Assembly (NCBI RefSeq): GCF_045310525.1
Contig: NZ_JBJHZY010000002.1
Span: forward strand, 310,001 to 374,000
Length of the DNA stretch: 64,000 bases
From: Clostridium_AT radicumherbarum
GTDB lineage: Bacteria; Bacillota; Clostridia; Clostridiales; Clostridiaceae
Direction of reading: 5' to 3'
Both the position numbers and the translations under genes were made by a program. This document shows positions 1-7,817 of the stretch, piece by piece. How positions within the stretch are numbered: the stretch's first letter is position 1; each line of letters starts with the position of its first letter. The notes below the pieces were generated by a model that worked only from the letters and a program-made list of their open reading frames with translations, ran no database searches and was not told the origin of the DNA.

Positions 1-518
1 AGCCTTTTTAGCCCGGCAGCAGCTAAAATGATTCCATCTAAGCCTTGACTTTCTATTTTATTTATTCTCGTCTCTATATTTCCTCTTATAGGTACCATTT
101 GAATATCAGGTCTAATAAGCCTCAACTGTGAAATTCTTCTATTGCTGCTTGTTCCAATAATGGCTCCCTTAGGAAGTTCTTTAAATTTAAGTCCTTCCCT
201 TGAAACAAGAACATCCCTAGAGTCTTCCCTTACAGGCATTGCTGCTATTTCAAAAACCTCATTGATTTCAAATGGAACATCCTTCATACTATGTACGGCG
301 GCATCTGCCCTGCCATCAATAAGAGCTAATTCTATATCCTTAGTAAATAAGCCCTTATCTCCTATTTTATCAAGACTTAAGTTTAAGATTCTATCTCCAA
401 CCGTATCTAGAAGATACATTTCACCTTCTACCCCATGTCTGGATTTTAGCATTTGAATAATTTCTTCAGTTTGAATTTGTGCCAAGGAACTTTTTCGGCT
501 TCCAATTTTTAAATTCAA
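1..518 (-). CDS. hemC: hydroxymethylbilane synthase (porphobilinogen deaminase), 5' part
   Basis: Partial gene; about 172 N-terminal residues are present and the 3' end, including the dipyrromethane-cofactor cysteine, lies beyond the left edge. The enzyme polymerises four porphobilinogens into hydroxymethylbilane in the cytoplasm, the last common step before uroporphyrinogen III. Family motifs read on the minus strand include KIGSRKSSLAQ at the N terminus, then GLFTKDIE, AVHSMKD, GTSSNRR and RGNIETRINK. The start is a TTG at 518, eight bases after GGAGG. It is the first gene behind a cobalamin riboswitch, so it probably heads a corrinoid-biosynthesis operon rather than a haem operon; that operon lies outside the window. 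Confidence 0.93.
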   Translation of the reverse strand, partial: MNLKIGSRKSSLAQIQTEEIIQMLKSRHGVEGEMYLLDTVGDRILNLSLDKIGDKGLFTKDIELALIDGRADAAVHSMKDVPFEINEVFEIAAMPVREDSRDVLVSREGLKFKELPKGAIIGTSSNRRISQLRLIRPDIQMVPIRGNIETRINKIESQGLDGIILAAAGLKR

Positions 519-548
519 CTTAATACCTCCAAATAACTTTTTTATAAT

Positions 549-569
549 AAAAAAAGGCTGTGAGCCTTC
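549..569 (-). terminator. second intrinsic terminator in the hemC leader
   Basis: On the minus strand AAGGCT-CAC-AGCCTT is followed by a run of seven T. It lies about 30 bases downstream of a stronger terminator and upstream of the hemC ribosome binding site, so the leader seems to hold two tandem stops. Confidence 0.55.
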
Positions 570-587
570 AAAATTGTTACCTTCAAA

Positions 588-611
588 ATAAAAAAACCGA
601 CATTACGTCGG
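588..611 (-). terminator. riboswitch-linked intrinsic terminator
   Basis: On the minus strand CCGAC-GTAAT-GTCGG is followed directly by T7 or more. It sits between the cobalamin aptamer and hemC, as expected for transcriptional OFF control when adenosylcobalamin is bound. Confidence 0.85.
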
Positions 612-657
612 AAATTTACTTGAAAAATATCTCTCCCACCGAAAGCTTTGTTAACTG

Positions 658-845
658 TAACATAGGCAGGTCTCCTGGCTTGTGCATCATTCTCCCTTTA
701 ACCTTCCTCCATTTAAGTATTATCAATTTTCTTCTACTTAAATCTAGAGTGGTATACTAAAGTTTGTCTTCACTTACAGTAGCGTGTGGGCTGCTGCGGA
801 TTTAAACCGCATTCCCTTTTCACCTGATAACAGGCACCTAAGTTA
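658..845 (-). promoter_or_regulatory. cobalamin (B12) riboswitch aptamer
   Basis: Read on the minus strand, P1 arms TAACTTAGG (845-837) and CCTATGTTA (666-658) enclose the conserved core: GGTGCCTG, then AGGTGAAAAGGGAAT, then GCAGCAGCCC with ACTGTAA, and finally the B12 box AGCCAGGAGACCTGCC at 681-666. Order and spacing match the AdoCbl-type aptamer. It precedes hemC and two terminators, so corrinoid excess should stop transcription. Confidence 0.93.
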
Positions 846-863
846 TTATTTACTTGTAACCTT

Positions 864-892
864 AGCTTACCTTATATTAATAATTATGTCAA
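864..892 (-). promoter_or_regulatory. candidate promoter of the riboswitch-hemC transcript
   Basis: TTGACA (892-887), a 17-base spacer and TAAGCT (869-864) on the minus strand, about 20 bases upstream of the aptamer. The -35 is perfect and the -10 weak. Confidence 0.5.
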
Positions 893-1150
893 TGACATTG
901 TGTAAGTGCTAAATATATTTGCTCATTAGTTTAATACATCTTTTCTCAATTTTCAAACTCTTCTTCATATATTAATGTGGTTATAGATATGTATTTTTAC
1001 AAAGGCTTAATAATTTCTACACAAAACTGCCGTATTAAGAATATAAGATATATATATCGAAGCTTTAGTAATATATGTAGTTTATTATTTGTTTTATCGC
1101 AATTAATAAAAAATTTTGAAATCACTATTTTAAGAAAGAGGTTAATAATT

Positions 1151-1603
1151 ATGAATATAGCATTTTTCTTAACTCCAAAATCAGATGTTGTTTTTGAAAA
1201 ATCCACGAATACCATGAGACAGGCTATTGAAAGAATGGAATATCATACTTTTACCGCTATTCCTATATTAGATGACAAAGGCAGATATGTTGGAACCCTA
1301 ACGGAAGGCGACCTTCTTTTGAAGCTAAAAGATGACTCAAATTTAGATATAAAAAACACCTCAAAAATAAAGATTTCTGAGATTCCAGTACACTCTAATA
1401 TTAAACCAGTGCATATTGATGCTAATATAGAAGATTTAGTTGCAACTTCAATAAACCAAAACTTTGTACCAGTGGTAGATGACTATAATGTATTTATAGG
1501 AATAATAAAAAGATCAGATATAATATCTTATTTTTACGAGAAAATGTATAAGGTATTTCGGAATAGTATCTTTTTTAAAGATAAAAAAGTTTATGCACTT
1601 TGA
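1151..1603 (+). CDS. CBS-domain pair protein
   Basis: 150 residues, almost entirely two tandem CBS modules: roughly residues 5-60 (pattern FTAIPILDDKGRYVGTLTEG) and 75-135 (FVPVVDDYNVFIGIIKRSD). CBS pairs bind adenine nucleotides and sense energy state or regulate a partner; there is no catalytic domain here. The start is the ATG at 1151, preceded by AAGAGG; the frame stays open upstream, but no ribosome binding site supports a longer form. It is a single gene followed by a terminator. Its partner cannot be inferred from the neighbours. Confidence 0.88.
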   Translation: MNIAFFLTPKSDVVFEKSTNTMRQAIERMEYHTFTAIPILDDKGRYVGTLTEGDLLLKLKDDSNLDIKNTSKIKISEIPVHSNIKPVHIDANIEDLVATSINQNFVPVVDDYNVFIGIIKRSDIISYFYEKMYKVFRNSIFFKDKKVYAL

Positions 1604-1616
1604 TACCTTTATTAGA

Positions 1617-1645
1617 ACCCACATTGAAAATGTGGGTCTCATTTT
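1617..1645 (+). terminator. intrinsic terminator after the CBS gene
   Basis: ACCCACAT-TGAA-AATGTGGGT followed by TCTCATTTTT on the plus strand. Confidence 0.85.
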
Positions 1646-1675
1646 TATATTTTATTAATTATAGAGTTTTGTTTA

Positions 1676-2113
1676 CTAATGTAATTTTATTAAGTCTCTA
1701 TAAACCTGCTTTAAGTTATAGTACGCCCCCTCACCAAATATTTCCCATCTTAACCAATCATCAAGCCATATAACAGCTGGAGTTATTATAAACCACAAAA
1801 TAGTGTAAGTAAGACATACTTGTCCCCTGATATTTCCATAATGCTTTGAATAATCCCAGATATTTAATTTAAGCCAAATATTTAAAACAACACCGGAAAC
1901 AAACTCAATTGAAACAATTATTAAGGTTCCAAGCAGGCACTGCTGCCAAATTTTAAACTTATGCCGCTTTGGAAATTCATTTAGTAACCCTATAAGAACT
2001 GCACATAAGCCCCCCACAAAGAGCATTGAAATATTTGTCCAACCTCTCCAAAAACCCTCAGCAGTAAAATACATCATACCCATAATAAAGCCTAAGACAG
2101 CTAGCTTCTTCAT
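1676..2113 (-). CDS. CmpB-like membrane protein (putative ABC-transporter type IV family)
   Basis: 145 residues with about four hydrophobic segments. It carries the pattern of the CmpB-like integral membrane family: a glutamate in a helix (SIEFVSGVVLN), then WDYS, then a glycine-flanked helix ending in a tryptophan-rich segment. The family name is historical and transport function is unproven. The start is the ATG at 2113, eight bases after AGGAGG; an in-frame GTG nine bases upstream overlaps that ribosome binding site. It is divergent from the esterase gene and forms a single-gene unit. Confidence 0.72.
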   Translation of the reverse strand: MKKLAVLGFIMGMMYFTAEGFWRGWTNISMLFVGGLCAVLIGLLNEFPKRHKFKIWQQCLLGTLIIVSIEFVSGVVLNIWLKLNIWDYSKHYGNIRGQVCLTYTILWFIITPAVIWLDDWLRWEIFGEGAYYNLKQVYRDLIKLH

Positions 2114-2194
2114 CTTATGCACCTCCTAAGTTTTCAATTATTTGCACCTGTAATTTACATAAATAGTATTACCCTCTTAATACTACTTAATTTA

Positions 2195-2223
2195 TTGTTT
2201 TATTATTTTGATAATTATATAAT
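2195..2223 (+). promoter_or_regulatory. candidate promoter of the esterase gene
   Basis: TTGTTT (2195-2200), 17-base spacer, TATAAT (2218-2223), 33 bases before the ATG at 2257. Confidence 0.55.
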
Positions 2224-2256
2224 GTTAGTAATAATTTTAAAGGAGGTTTAAAATTA

Positions 2257-3033
2257 ATGGCATATATTACTTGTAACTTTTCTTCAGAGGTGCTTGGCAT
2301 TAATACATCTATTAATGTGATCCTGCCCCAAAATAAGACTTCTCAAATGAGTAAAGAAGGGCCCTTAGCTTCTAATAAATATAAAACCTTGTATTTGCTT
2401 CATGGATTAACTGGGGATCATACTGATTGGCAGAGAAAGACTTCTATAGAAAGATATGTAGATTCAATGGGACTTGCTGTTGTAATGCCTGATGCTGGAA
2501 GAAGTTTTTATACAGATATGAAGTATGGAGATAAATATTTTACTTACATAGCAGAAGAATTACCGGAGATAGTAAGACAATTTTTTCCCTTAAGTGAGAA
2601 AAGAGAAGATAACTTTGTAGCTGGACTTTCTATGGGAGGCTACGGAGCATTTAAAGTTGCCTTAAGCTGTCCTGAAAAATTTGCTGCTGCAGCAAGCCTT
2701 TCAGGAGCACTTGGTATTGCAGAAATTGTTGCTCAGGTGGATGATAATGATAAGGCTGGATTCTATAATATTTTCGGTGACTTGGATTTATTAGCAGGAA
2801 GCGAAAATGATCTTTATCACCTTGCAAAAAAGCTTTTAGCATCCAATGGGCCAAAGCCAAGATTATATCAATGCTGTGGTATAGAAGACTTTCTCTATGA
2901 AAATAACCAAAACTTTAGAAACTTTATTGCTGGAACTAACTTTGATTATACATATAATGAAGGCCCTGGTGAACATACCTGGGATTATTGGGATGCAGAA
3001 ATACAAAAGATTTTAAAGTGGCTTCCTTTATAA
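2257..3033 (+). CDS. alpha/beta-hydrolase esterase (putative tributyrin esterase / esterase D family)
   Basis: 258-residue soluble hydrolase. The oxyanion-loop motif YLLHGLTGDHTDW is near residue 48, the nucleophile elbow GLSMGGYGA near 127, and a C-terminal EGPGEHTWDYW supplies the catalytic histidine. This arrangement is typical of the esterase D / S-formylglutathione hydrolase superfamily and the Gram-positive tributyrin esterases (EstA). No signal peptide. It probably cleaves short-chain acyl or acetyl esters, perhaps from sugars. AAAGGAGG precedes the ATG. It converges on galM, with a stem-loop between them. Confidence 0.88.
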   Translation: MAYITCNFSSEVLGINTSINVILPQNKTSQMSKEGPLASNKYKTLYLLHGLTGDHTDWQRKTSIERYVDSMGLAVVMPDAGRSFYTDMKYGDKYFTYIAEELPEIVRQFFPLSEKREDNFVAGLSMGGYGAFKVALSCPEKFAAAASLSGALGIAEIVAQVDDNDKAGFYNIFGDLDLLAGSENDLYHLAKKLLASNGPKPRLYQCCGIEDFLYENNQNFRNFIAGTNFDYTYNEGPGEHTWDYWDAEIQKILKWLPL

Positions 3034-3042
3034 GATTGAGAA

Positions 3043-3075
3043 GTAGGTTAATGGTGCAGCTCACAATTAACCTAC
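3043..3075. other. stem-loop between convergent esterase and galM genes
   Basis: GTAGGTTAAT and ATTAACCTAC form a perfect 10-bp stem with a 13-base loop. There is no T-run on either side, so it is a weak or Rho-like 3' end structure rather than a classical terminator. Confidence 0.6.
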
Positions 3076-3089
3076 CTCAACTTGCCACA

Positions 3090-4139
3090 TTATATAAATT
3101 TATAGATGGTAGTATGCTTATACTCTTCCTTTGCCCTAAGAATTGGAGAAGGGAAATGCTTTATATTTATGGAATTAGTGAAAAATTGAGTTTCTAGGCA
3201 TAAGCCGCTGTAATTTGAATATTTGGCTCCCTCTTTTCCTGGACCCTCTACAGCCTCTTCTATGAAGTTTCCAGTATAAAACTGTACTCCGGGCATAGTG
3301 GTGTATACTTCCATAGTTCTTCCACTGTTTTCATCCACTACTTCACTGGTCTTTATTAAGCTTTCATCCTCTCTGTTAATAATAAAGTTATGATCATAAC
3401 CCTTTGCAAAAACTATTTGCTCATAACTGCTATTTATTTCATCGCCAACTTTTTTAAGCTTAGTGAAATCCATTGGAGTTCCTACTACGCCTCTAAGTTC
3501 TCCAGTAGGTATGGAATCTTTATAAGCTGCTGTAAATTTATCAGCATTTATATAAACCTTATGGTTTAAAATATTACCAGAAGCATGTCCTGATAAATTA
3601 AAATAAGAATGATTAGTAAGATTTACAATTGTATCTTTATCAGTAAGGGCAAAATAATCTATTTTAAGTGAATTATCATCAGTCAGGGTATATGTTACCT
3701 TAACCTCTAGATTTCCAGGATAGCCTTCTTCCATGTCCTTGCTGATATAACTTAGTTCTAAACTTTCACTTTCAAGGACTCTAGGCTCCCATATAACTTT
3801 GTCAAAGCCTTTTAAGCCCCCATGCAGGTGGTTTGAACCATTATTTACTTTAAGCTTATATTCAGTACCGTTAAGATTAAAGCTTCCCTTTGCAATTCTA
3901 TTAGCGTACCTTCCAATAATGGCACCAAAATATGGACCTTCCTTCATATAGTCTTCTAATTTATCAAACCCAAGAACTACATCATCAAAACTGCCCTTGT
4001 CATTTGGCAGCTTAAGTGAACGAACTATGCCACCAAAATTAATAATTTCAACTGCTGTTCCCTTTGAGTTAGTTAATATAAATGAATAAACTTCTATACC
4101 ATCTGCCATGCTTCCAAAATATTTTTTTTCAATACTCAA
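3090..4139 (-). CDS. galM: aldose 1-epimerase (mutarotase)
   Basis: 349 residues, the usual family length. It interconverts alpha and beta anomers of galactose, glucose or xylose in the cytoplasm, feeding galactokinase and xylose isomerase. Visible motifs are NHLHGG (103-108) and the catalytic-histidine segment NHSYFNL (176-182), with the GLCLETQ glutamate near the C terminus. The start is a TTG at 4139 after GAGGGG. It is separate from the gal operon at 32.6-37.7 kb and just downstream of the xyl genes, so it could serve both sugars. Confidence 0.95.
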   Translation of the reverse strand: MSIEKKYFGSMADGIEVYSFILTNSKGTAVEIINFGGIVRSLKLPNDKGSFDDVVLGFDKLEDYMKEGPYFGAIIGRYANRIAKGSFNLNGTEYKLKVNNGSNHLHGGLKGFDKVIWEPRVLESESLELSYISKDMEEGYPGNLEVKVTYTLTDDNSLKIDYFALTDKDTIVNLTNHSYFNLSGHASGNILNHKVYINADKFTAAYKDSIPTGELRGVVGTPMDFTKLKKVGDEINSSYEQIVFAKGYDHNFIINREDESLIKTSEVVDENSGRTMEVYTTMPGVQFYTGNFIEEAVEGPGKEGAKYSNYSGLCLETQFFTNSINIKHFPSPILRAKEEYKHTTIYKFI

Positions 4140-4249
4140 TTAAACCCCTCATTTCTTTAACTTTTATAATAATTATACTTTTATACAAGCCTTAATTCTA
4201 GGAAAGTAATTGAAAAAATGAATATAATTTTAATATATACTTTTTCTAA

Positions 4250-4277
4250 TTGACATCTTATAAAAAAATAATAAAAT
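4250..4277 (+). promoter_or_regulatory. candidate promoter of the DUF1003 gene
   Basis: TTGACA (4250-4255), 16-base spacer, TAAAAT (4272-4277); 35 bases to the ATG. Confidence 0.6.
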
Positions 4278-4312
4278 TTAACTATGCAAATAAATTTAGG
4301 AGGCTTTAATAA

Positions 4313-4891
4313 ATGGAAAATAGCAATCAATATGCCTATGATAATAAAGAAGATTTAGTAAAAAAAATACTAGACAATGACACAGACCTTGCTCACTGCC
4401 AAATAGATGAGGAACTAATTCATGAATTATTAAGTGGAAAGATATCTAAAAATATAAACAATATCCACGATGAAAATTTAAGTTTAGGGCAGAGAACTGC
4501 TGATAAAATAGCTACTTTTGGCGGAAGCTGGACTTTTATAATAAGCTTTGGCGTTGTCCTCTTTCTATGGATTGTAATAAATACAATTATTTTATTTTCT
4601 CATCCCTTTGATCCCTATCCCTTTGTATTTTTAAATCTTGTGCTTTCATGTTTAGCTGCGATTCAAGCGCCCATTATTATGATGAGCCAAAATAGGCAAT
4701 CAGAAAAGGATAGACTAACTGCTAATAATGATTATTTAGTAAATCTAAAATCAGAACTAATTATAGAAGATTTACATTATAAAATTGATGAAGTCATGGA
4801 AGCAAAAACTGAAATAGCAAGCTTAAAGGAAGAAATTAAGGAATTAAAAGCTGCGAATTCTGAAATATTGTCCTTATTAAAAAACAAATAA
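4313..4891 (+). CDS. DUF1003 family membrane protein
   Basis: 192 residues. The N-terminal 60 are charged. The core LGQRTADKIATFGGSWTFI leads into two membrane helices (about 73-95 and 103-125), then the family signature QAPIIMMSQNRQSEKDR (118-134), followed by a predicted coiled coil to the end (about 150-190). The function of DUF1003 is not established. AGGAGG is well placed before the ATG. Monocistronic, with its own promoter and a terminator shared with xylB. Confidence 0.85.
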   Translation: MENSNQYAYDNKEDLVKKILDNDTDLAHCQIDEELIHELLSGKISKNINNIHDENLSLGQRTADKIATFGGSWTFIISFGVVLFLWIVINTIILFSHPFDPYPFVFLNLVLSCLAAIQAPIIMMSQNRQSEKDRLTANNDYLVNLKSELIIEDLHYKIDEVMEAKTEIASLKEEIKELKAANSEILSLLKNK

Positions 4892-4934
4892 TTCTATTTA
4901 TTTTTAACCACTAATTAAAACATAAATACAAAAG

Positions 4935-4975
4935 CGCAGAAGTGATTCTTATCAGATGTTACTTCTGCGTTCTTT
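4935..4975. terminator. bidirectional terminator between DUF1003 gene and xylB
   Basis: CGCAGAAGT (4935-4943) and ACTTCTGCG (4961-4969) form a 9-bp stem, with T-rich sequence on the plus-strand exit. The genes on either side converge. Confidence 0.7.
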
Positions 4976-4977
4976 GT

Positions 4978-6465
4978 CTAAACTAATTTTTTAAAGGTAT
5001 CCTTTAAAATTCCATATAAACTGCTGTATACCTTGTATAGTCTTTCATATTCTAAAAAGTTATTTTGGTTTGGATCTACACTTTCAGTAACCTTTATAAG
5101 TTTACTGCAGGCCTCATTTACTGAATTAAAGCTTCCTCCTGCCACAGAAGCTAGTATGGCAGCACCATAAGATGGTCCATCCACAGAATTTATCATATCT
5201 ATTCTTGCCTCAAATACATCAGCAAGGATTTGTCTCCAAAGCCTGCTCTTTGCACCGCCGCCGCTCACTCTAACGTCATTAATAGGAATATTTAATGCCT
5301 TAACGAGCTCTAAGGAATCCTTAAGTCCAAAGGCAACACCTTCTAAAATAGCTCTTGTCATATGGGCTCTGGTATGTGTAATACTAAGTCCTATAAAACA
5401 GCCTTTAGCATTTGCATCACTATATGGGGTTCTTTCGCCAATTAAATAAGGTAAAAATATTAAGCCATCACTGCCAGCAGGTATTTTTTCAGCTTCCTTT
5501 AAAATTTCCTCAAAGGACTTTGAGATATCTTTATTTATTTCCTCTACCCACCATTTTAAGCAGGAAGCAGCCGAAAGCATAACGCCCATTACATGCCATT
5601 CATTATTAGCATGGCAGAAGGAATGAAGCCTATTTTCATCATCTACCTTATATTCCTTTTGAGCTGCAAAAATAACTCCAGAGGTACCCATGGCCACAGA
5701 AATAATACCTTTTTCTACAGTACCTGTTCCTACTGCACCAGCAGCCTGGTCTCCGCCGCCGCCAGCTACAAGAGTTCCTTCTAATAGGCCTGTAGAGTTT
5801 GCTGCTTCTTTATTAATTGCACCTGTAATTTCGAAGGACTCAAAACACTTTGGCATTACTCCTTCTGAAATATCAAGTATATTAAGCATTTCCTTTGACC
5901 AGCATCTATTTTCCACATCAAATAAAAGTGTACCTGAAGCATCAGAAACATCTGTAGCATACTCTCCAGTAAGTTTAAATCTTAAATAATCCTTAGGCAG
6001 CAGTATATGCCTTATTTTATTATAAATTTCTGGATTATGTTTTTTAACCCACAGAATTTTAGGTGCTGTAAAGCCTGTTAAGGCCTTGTTTCCAGTATAT
6101 TTTGAAAGCTTTTCTCTGCCTACAAGTTCTGTAATATAATTACACTCCTTTTCAGTTCTTTGATCGCACCATAAAATTGCAGGAAAAAGCACCTCATCCT
6201 TTTCATCCAGCGCAACTAAGCCATGCATTTGTCCGCTAAAGCCTATAGCTTTTATGGTTTTATTATCTATATTATTTTTTTCAATAAGCTCTTTAATTCC
6301 ATCTCTTGTAGCATTCCACCACTCCTCTGGATTCTGCTCTGCATAGCCCGGCTGAGGATAATAAACAGGGTAATCCTTGGATAAGCTGTAAGTAACCTTT
6401 CCTTCCTCTTCCATAACAATAATCTTAACTGAGGAAGTACCTAAATCTATTCCTAAATAATTCAT
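4978..6465 (-). CDS. xylB: xylulokinase
   Basis: 495-residue FGGY carbohydrate kinase that phosphorylates D-xylulose to xylulose-5-phosphate for the pentose phosphate pathway. The N-terminal phosphate loop IDLGTSSVK, the GQMHGLVALD segment, the central GGGGDQAAGAVGTG and the C-terminal RVSGGGAKSRLWRQ match xylulokinases rather than glycerol kinases. GAGGGGG precedes the ATG at 6465. Last gene of xylA-xylR-xylB; 35 bases separate it from xylR. Confidence 0.96.
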   Translation of the reverse strand: MNYLGIDLGTSSVKIIVMEEEGKVTYSLSKDYPVYYPQPGYAEQNPEEWWNATRDGIKELIEKNNIDNKTIKAIGFSGQMHGLVALDEKDEVLFPAILWCDQRTEKECNYITELVGREKLSKYTGNKALTGFTAPKILWVKKHNPEIYNKIRHILLPKDYLRFKLTGEYATDVSDASGTLLFDVENRCWSKEMLNILDISEGVMPKCFESFEITGAINKEAANSTGLLEGTLVAGGGGDQAAGAVGTGTVEKGIISVAMGTSGVIFAAQKEYKVDDENRLHSFCHANNEWHVMGVMLSAASCLKWWVEEINKDISKSFEEILKEAEKIPAGSDGLIFLPYLIGERTPYSDANAKGCFIGLSITHTRAHMTRAILEGVAFGLKDSLELVKALNIPINDVRVSGGGAKSRLWRQILADVFEARIDMINSVDGPSYGAAILASVAGGSFNSVNEACSKLIKVTESVDPNQNNFLEYERLYKVYSSLYGILKDTFKKLV

Positions 6466-6500
6466 TTTCTTAGCCCCCTCACAATAATATATTAATTAAG

Positions 6501-7643
6501 CTAAAAGCCAAAACTCTGAAAAATAGGTATCAAAGCTGCTCCTAATATATTCGAGTCTTCACCAAGACTTGAAAATAATATTTCTACGTCCCCAATTTTA
6601 TAAAATTCATTATTTTTAAAAATCAGTTCAATAAGTTTATCTTGAAAAATGCTTGAATACTTGCTAATTTCTCCGCCAATAACAATATAATCTGGGTTAA
6701 AAATAAAAATAAGATTCCCTATACCCTCAGCTAAATCTTCTAAATATCTATTCATAACCTTTATTGCATCATTGTCATGTTCTTTGTATTTTTCTATAAT
6801 TTCTCTAATGCTTAATGCCTTTATTTCACTTACTTCATTAAAATCATTTATAAGAGCTCTATTAGAAGCATAAGTTTCAAAACAGCCCTTTTTCCCACAG
6901 CTGCACTGTCTTCCACCCTTATTAATAGTCATATGACCTATTTCTCCGGCTCTTCTACTTTTGCCCTTATAAATTCTTTCATTTATAATAAGTCCGCCAC
7001 CGATACCTTCTGTTATAGAAACATAAATTAAATTATTTAAATTCTTTGCTATACCTAAATTGGATTCAGCTAAGGCACCTGCATTGGCCTCATTCTCAAG
7101 AAAAACTGGTAAATTAAAATAGTCAGCAAGCTCCTTAAAGCACAAATTTTTAAGTTTAAAATTTGGTGCAAGCTCTAATTCTAATTTATCTTCATTTACT
7201 GTTCCAGGAAGTGAAATACCAATGCCTAAAACCTTGTTTTTTATATTTTCACGTGAATCTAATAGATCCATAATTAGATTCTTTATGTCCTCTAATACCT
7301 TTACCTTTTTTATTGACCTTTGAAAGAGTTTATTATCTTCTAAGATTCTACCGTCCAAATCTGTAATTATAGCTCTTATGTGATTTTTCTCTAAATCTAT
7401 TCCAATGCTATATCTAGACTCAGGTAAAAACCTTATTATTACAGGTTTCCTGCCTCCTGTAGAAGTAGCCATACCTGCCTCTTCTACTAAACCCTCTTCA
7501 AGAAGTTCGCCAACAATTGTTGTTACTGTAGGAACACTAATATCTAGTTTACGGGAGATCTCAAGCTTTGTAAGTTCCCTTTCCTGAGCCAAAAGCTTTA
7601 GTATACTTTTCTTATTTGCAGTTTTTATTTCACTGTGATCCAT
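6501..7643 (-). CDS. xylR: ROK-family transcriptional regulator, xylose repressor
   Basis: 380 residues. Winged helix-turn-helix at about 8-65 (LTKLEISRKLDISVPTVTTI), followed by a ROK sugar-kinase fold with a GIDLEKNH phosphate-loop remnant. The ROK zinc motif appears as HMTINKGGRQCSCGKKGCFE. The kinase-like domain of such repressors binds xylose. Its position between xylA and xylB makes it the likely xyl repressor. The ATG at 7643 has only a modest ribosome binding site (GTGAG), consistent with low expression. Its distance from xylA is unusually long and structured. Confidence 0.9.
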   Translation of the reverse strand: MDHSEIKTANKKSILKLLAQERELTKLEISRKLDISVPTVTTIVGELLEEGLVEEAGMATSTGGRKPVIIRFLPESRYSIGIDLEKNHIRAIITDLDGRILEDNKLFQRSIKKVKVLEDIKNLIMDLLDSRENIKNKVLGIGISLPGTVNEDKLELELAPNFKLKNLCFKELADYFNLPVFLENEANAGALAESNLGIAKNLNNLIYVSITEGIGGGLIINERIYKGKSRRAGEIGHMTINKGGRQCSCGKKGCFETYASNRALINDFNEVSEIKALSIREIIEKYKEHDNDAIKVMNRYLEDLAEGIGNLIFIFNPDYIVIGGEISKYSSIFQDKLIELIFKNNEFYKIGDVEILFSSLGEDSNILGAALIPIFQSFGF

Positions 7644-7665
7644 AATAATCTCACTTTCTAGATTT

Positions 7666-7810
7666 ATTACGACTTAAAGTATTAGGTGCTTATGATACAA
7701 AATAAGATGAACCGCAGAAAACGCTGATGATCTCTTATAATAATAACCATTTCGCGTCTTCTGCTGCATTAATCGTCTAGTAATAAGGTTTTAATTCTAC
7801 AAGTCGTAAT
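7666..7810 (-). other. 145-nt structured intercistronic element between xylA and xylR
   Basis: The ends are perfect 10-bp inverted repeats, ATTACGACTT (7666-7675) and AAGTCGTAAT (7801-7810). On the minus strand the helix continues nine more positions with two mismatches. Inside, GCAGAAGACGC (7764-7754) pairs fully with GCGTTTTCTGC (7724-7714) if one G-U wobble is allowed, so pairing is better in the minus-strand RNA, which is the coding direction of xylA-xylR. No ORF and no T-run. It could be an mRNA processing or stability element, a small RNA, or a small mobile repeat. I do not recognise it as a known Rfam family. Confidence 0.6.
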
Positions 7811-7817
7811 TTACCTT

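Noticed and set aside
977..1150. Longer N terminus for the CBS protein
   Set aside because: Open frame but no ribosome binding site, and the extra residues do not resemble any domain; AAGAGG supports the ATG at 1151.
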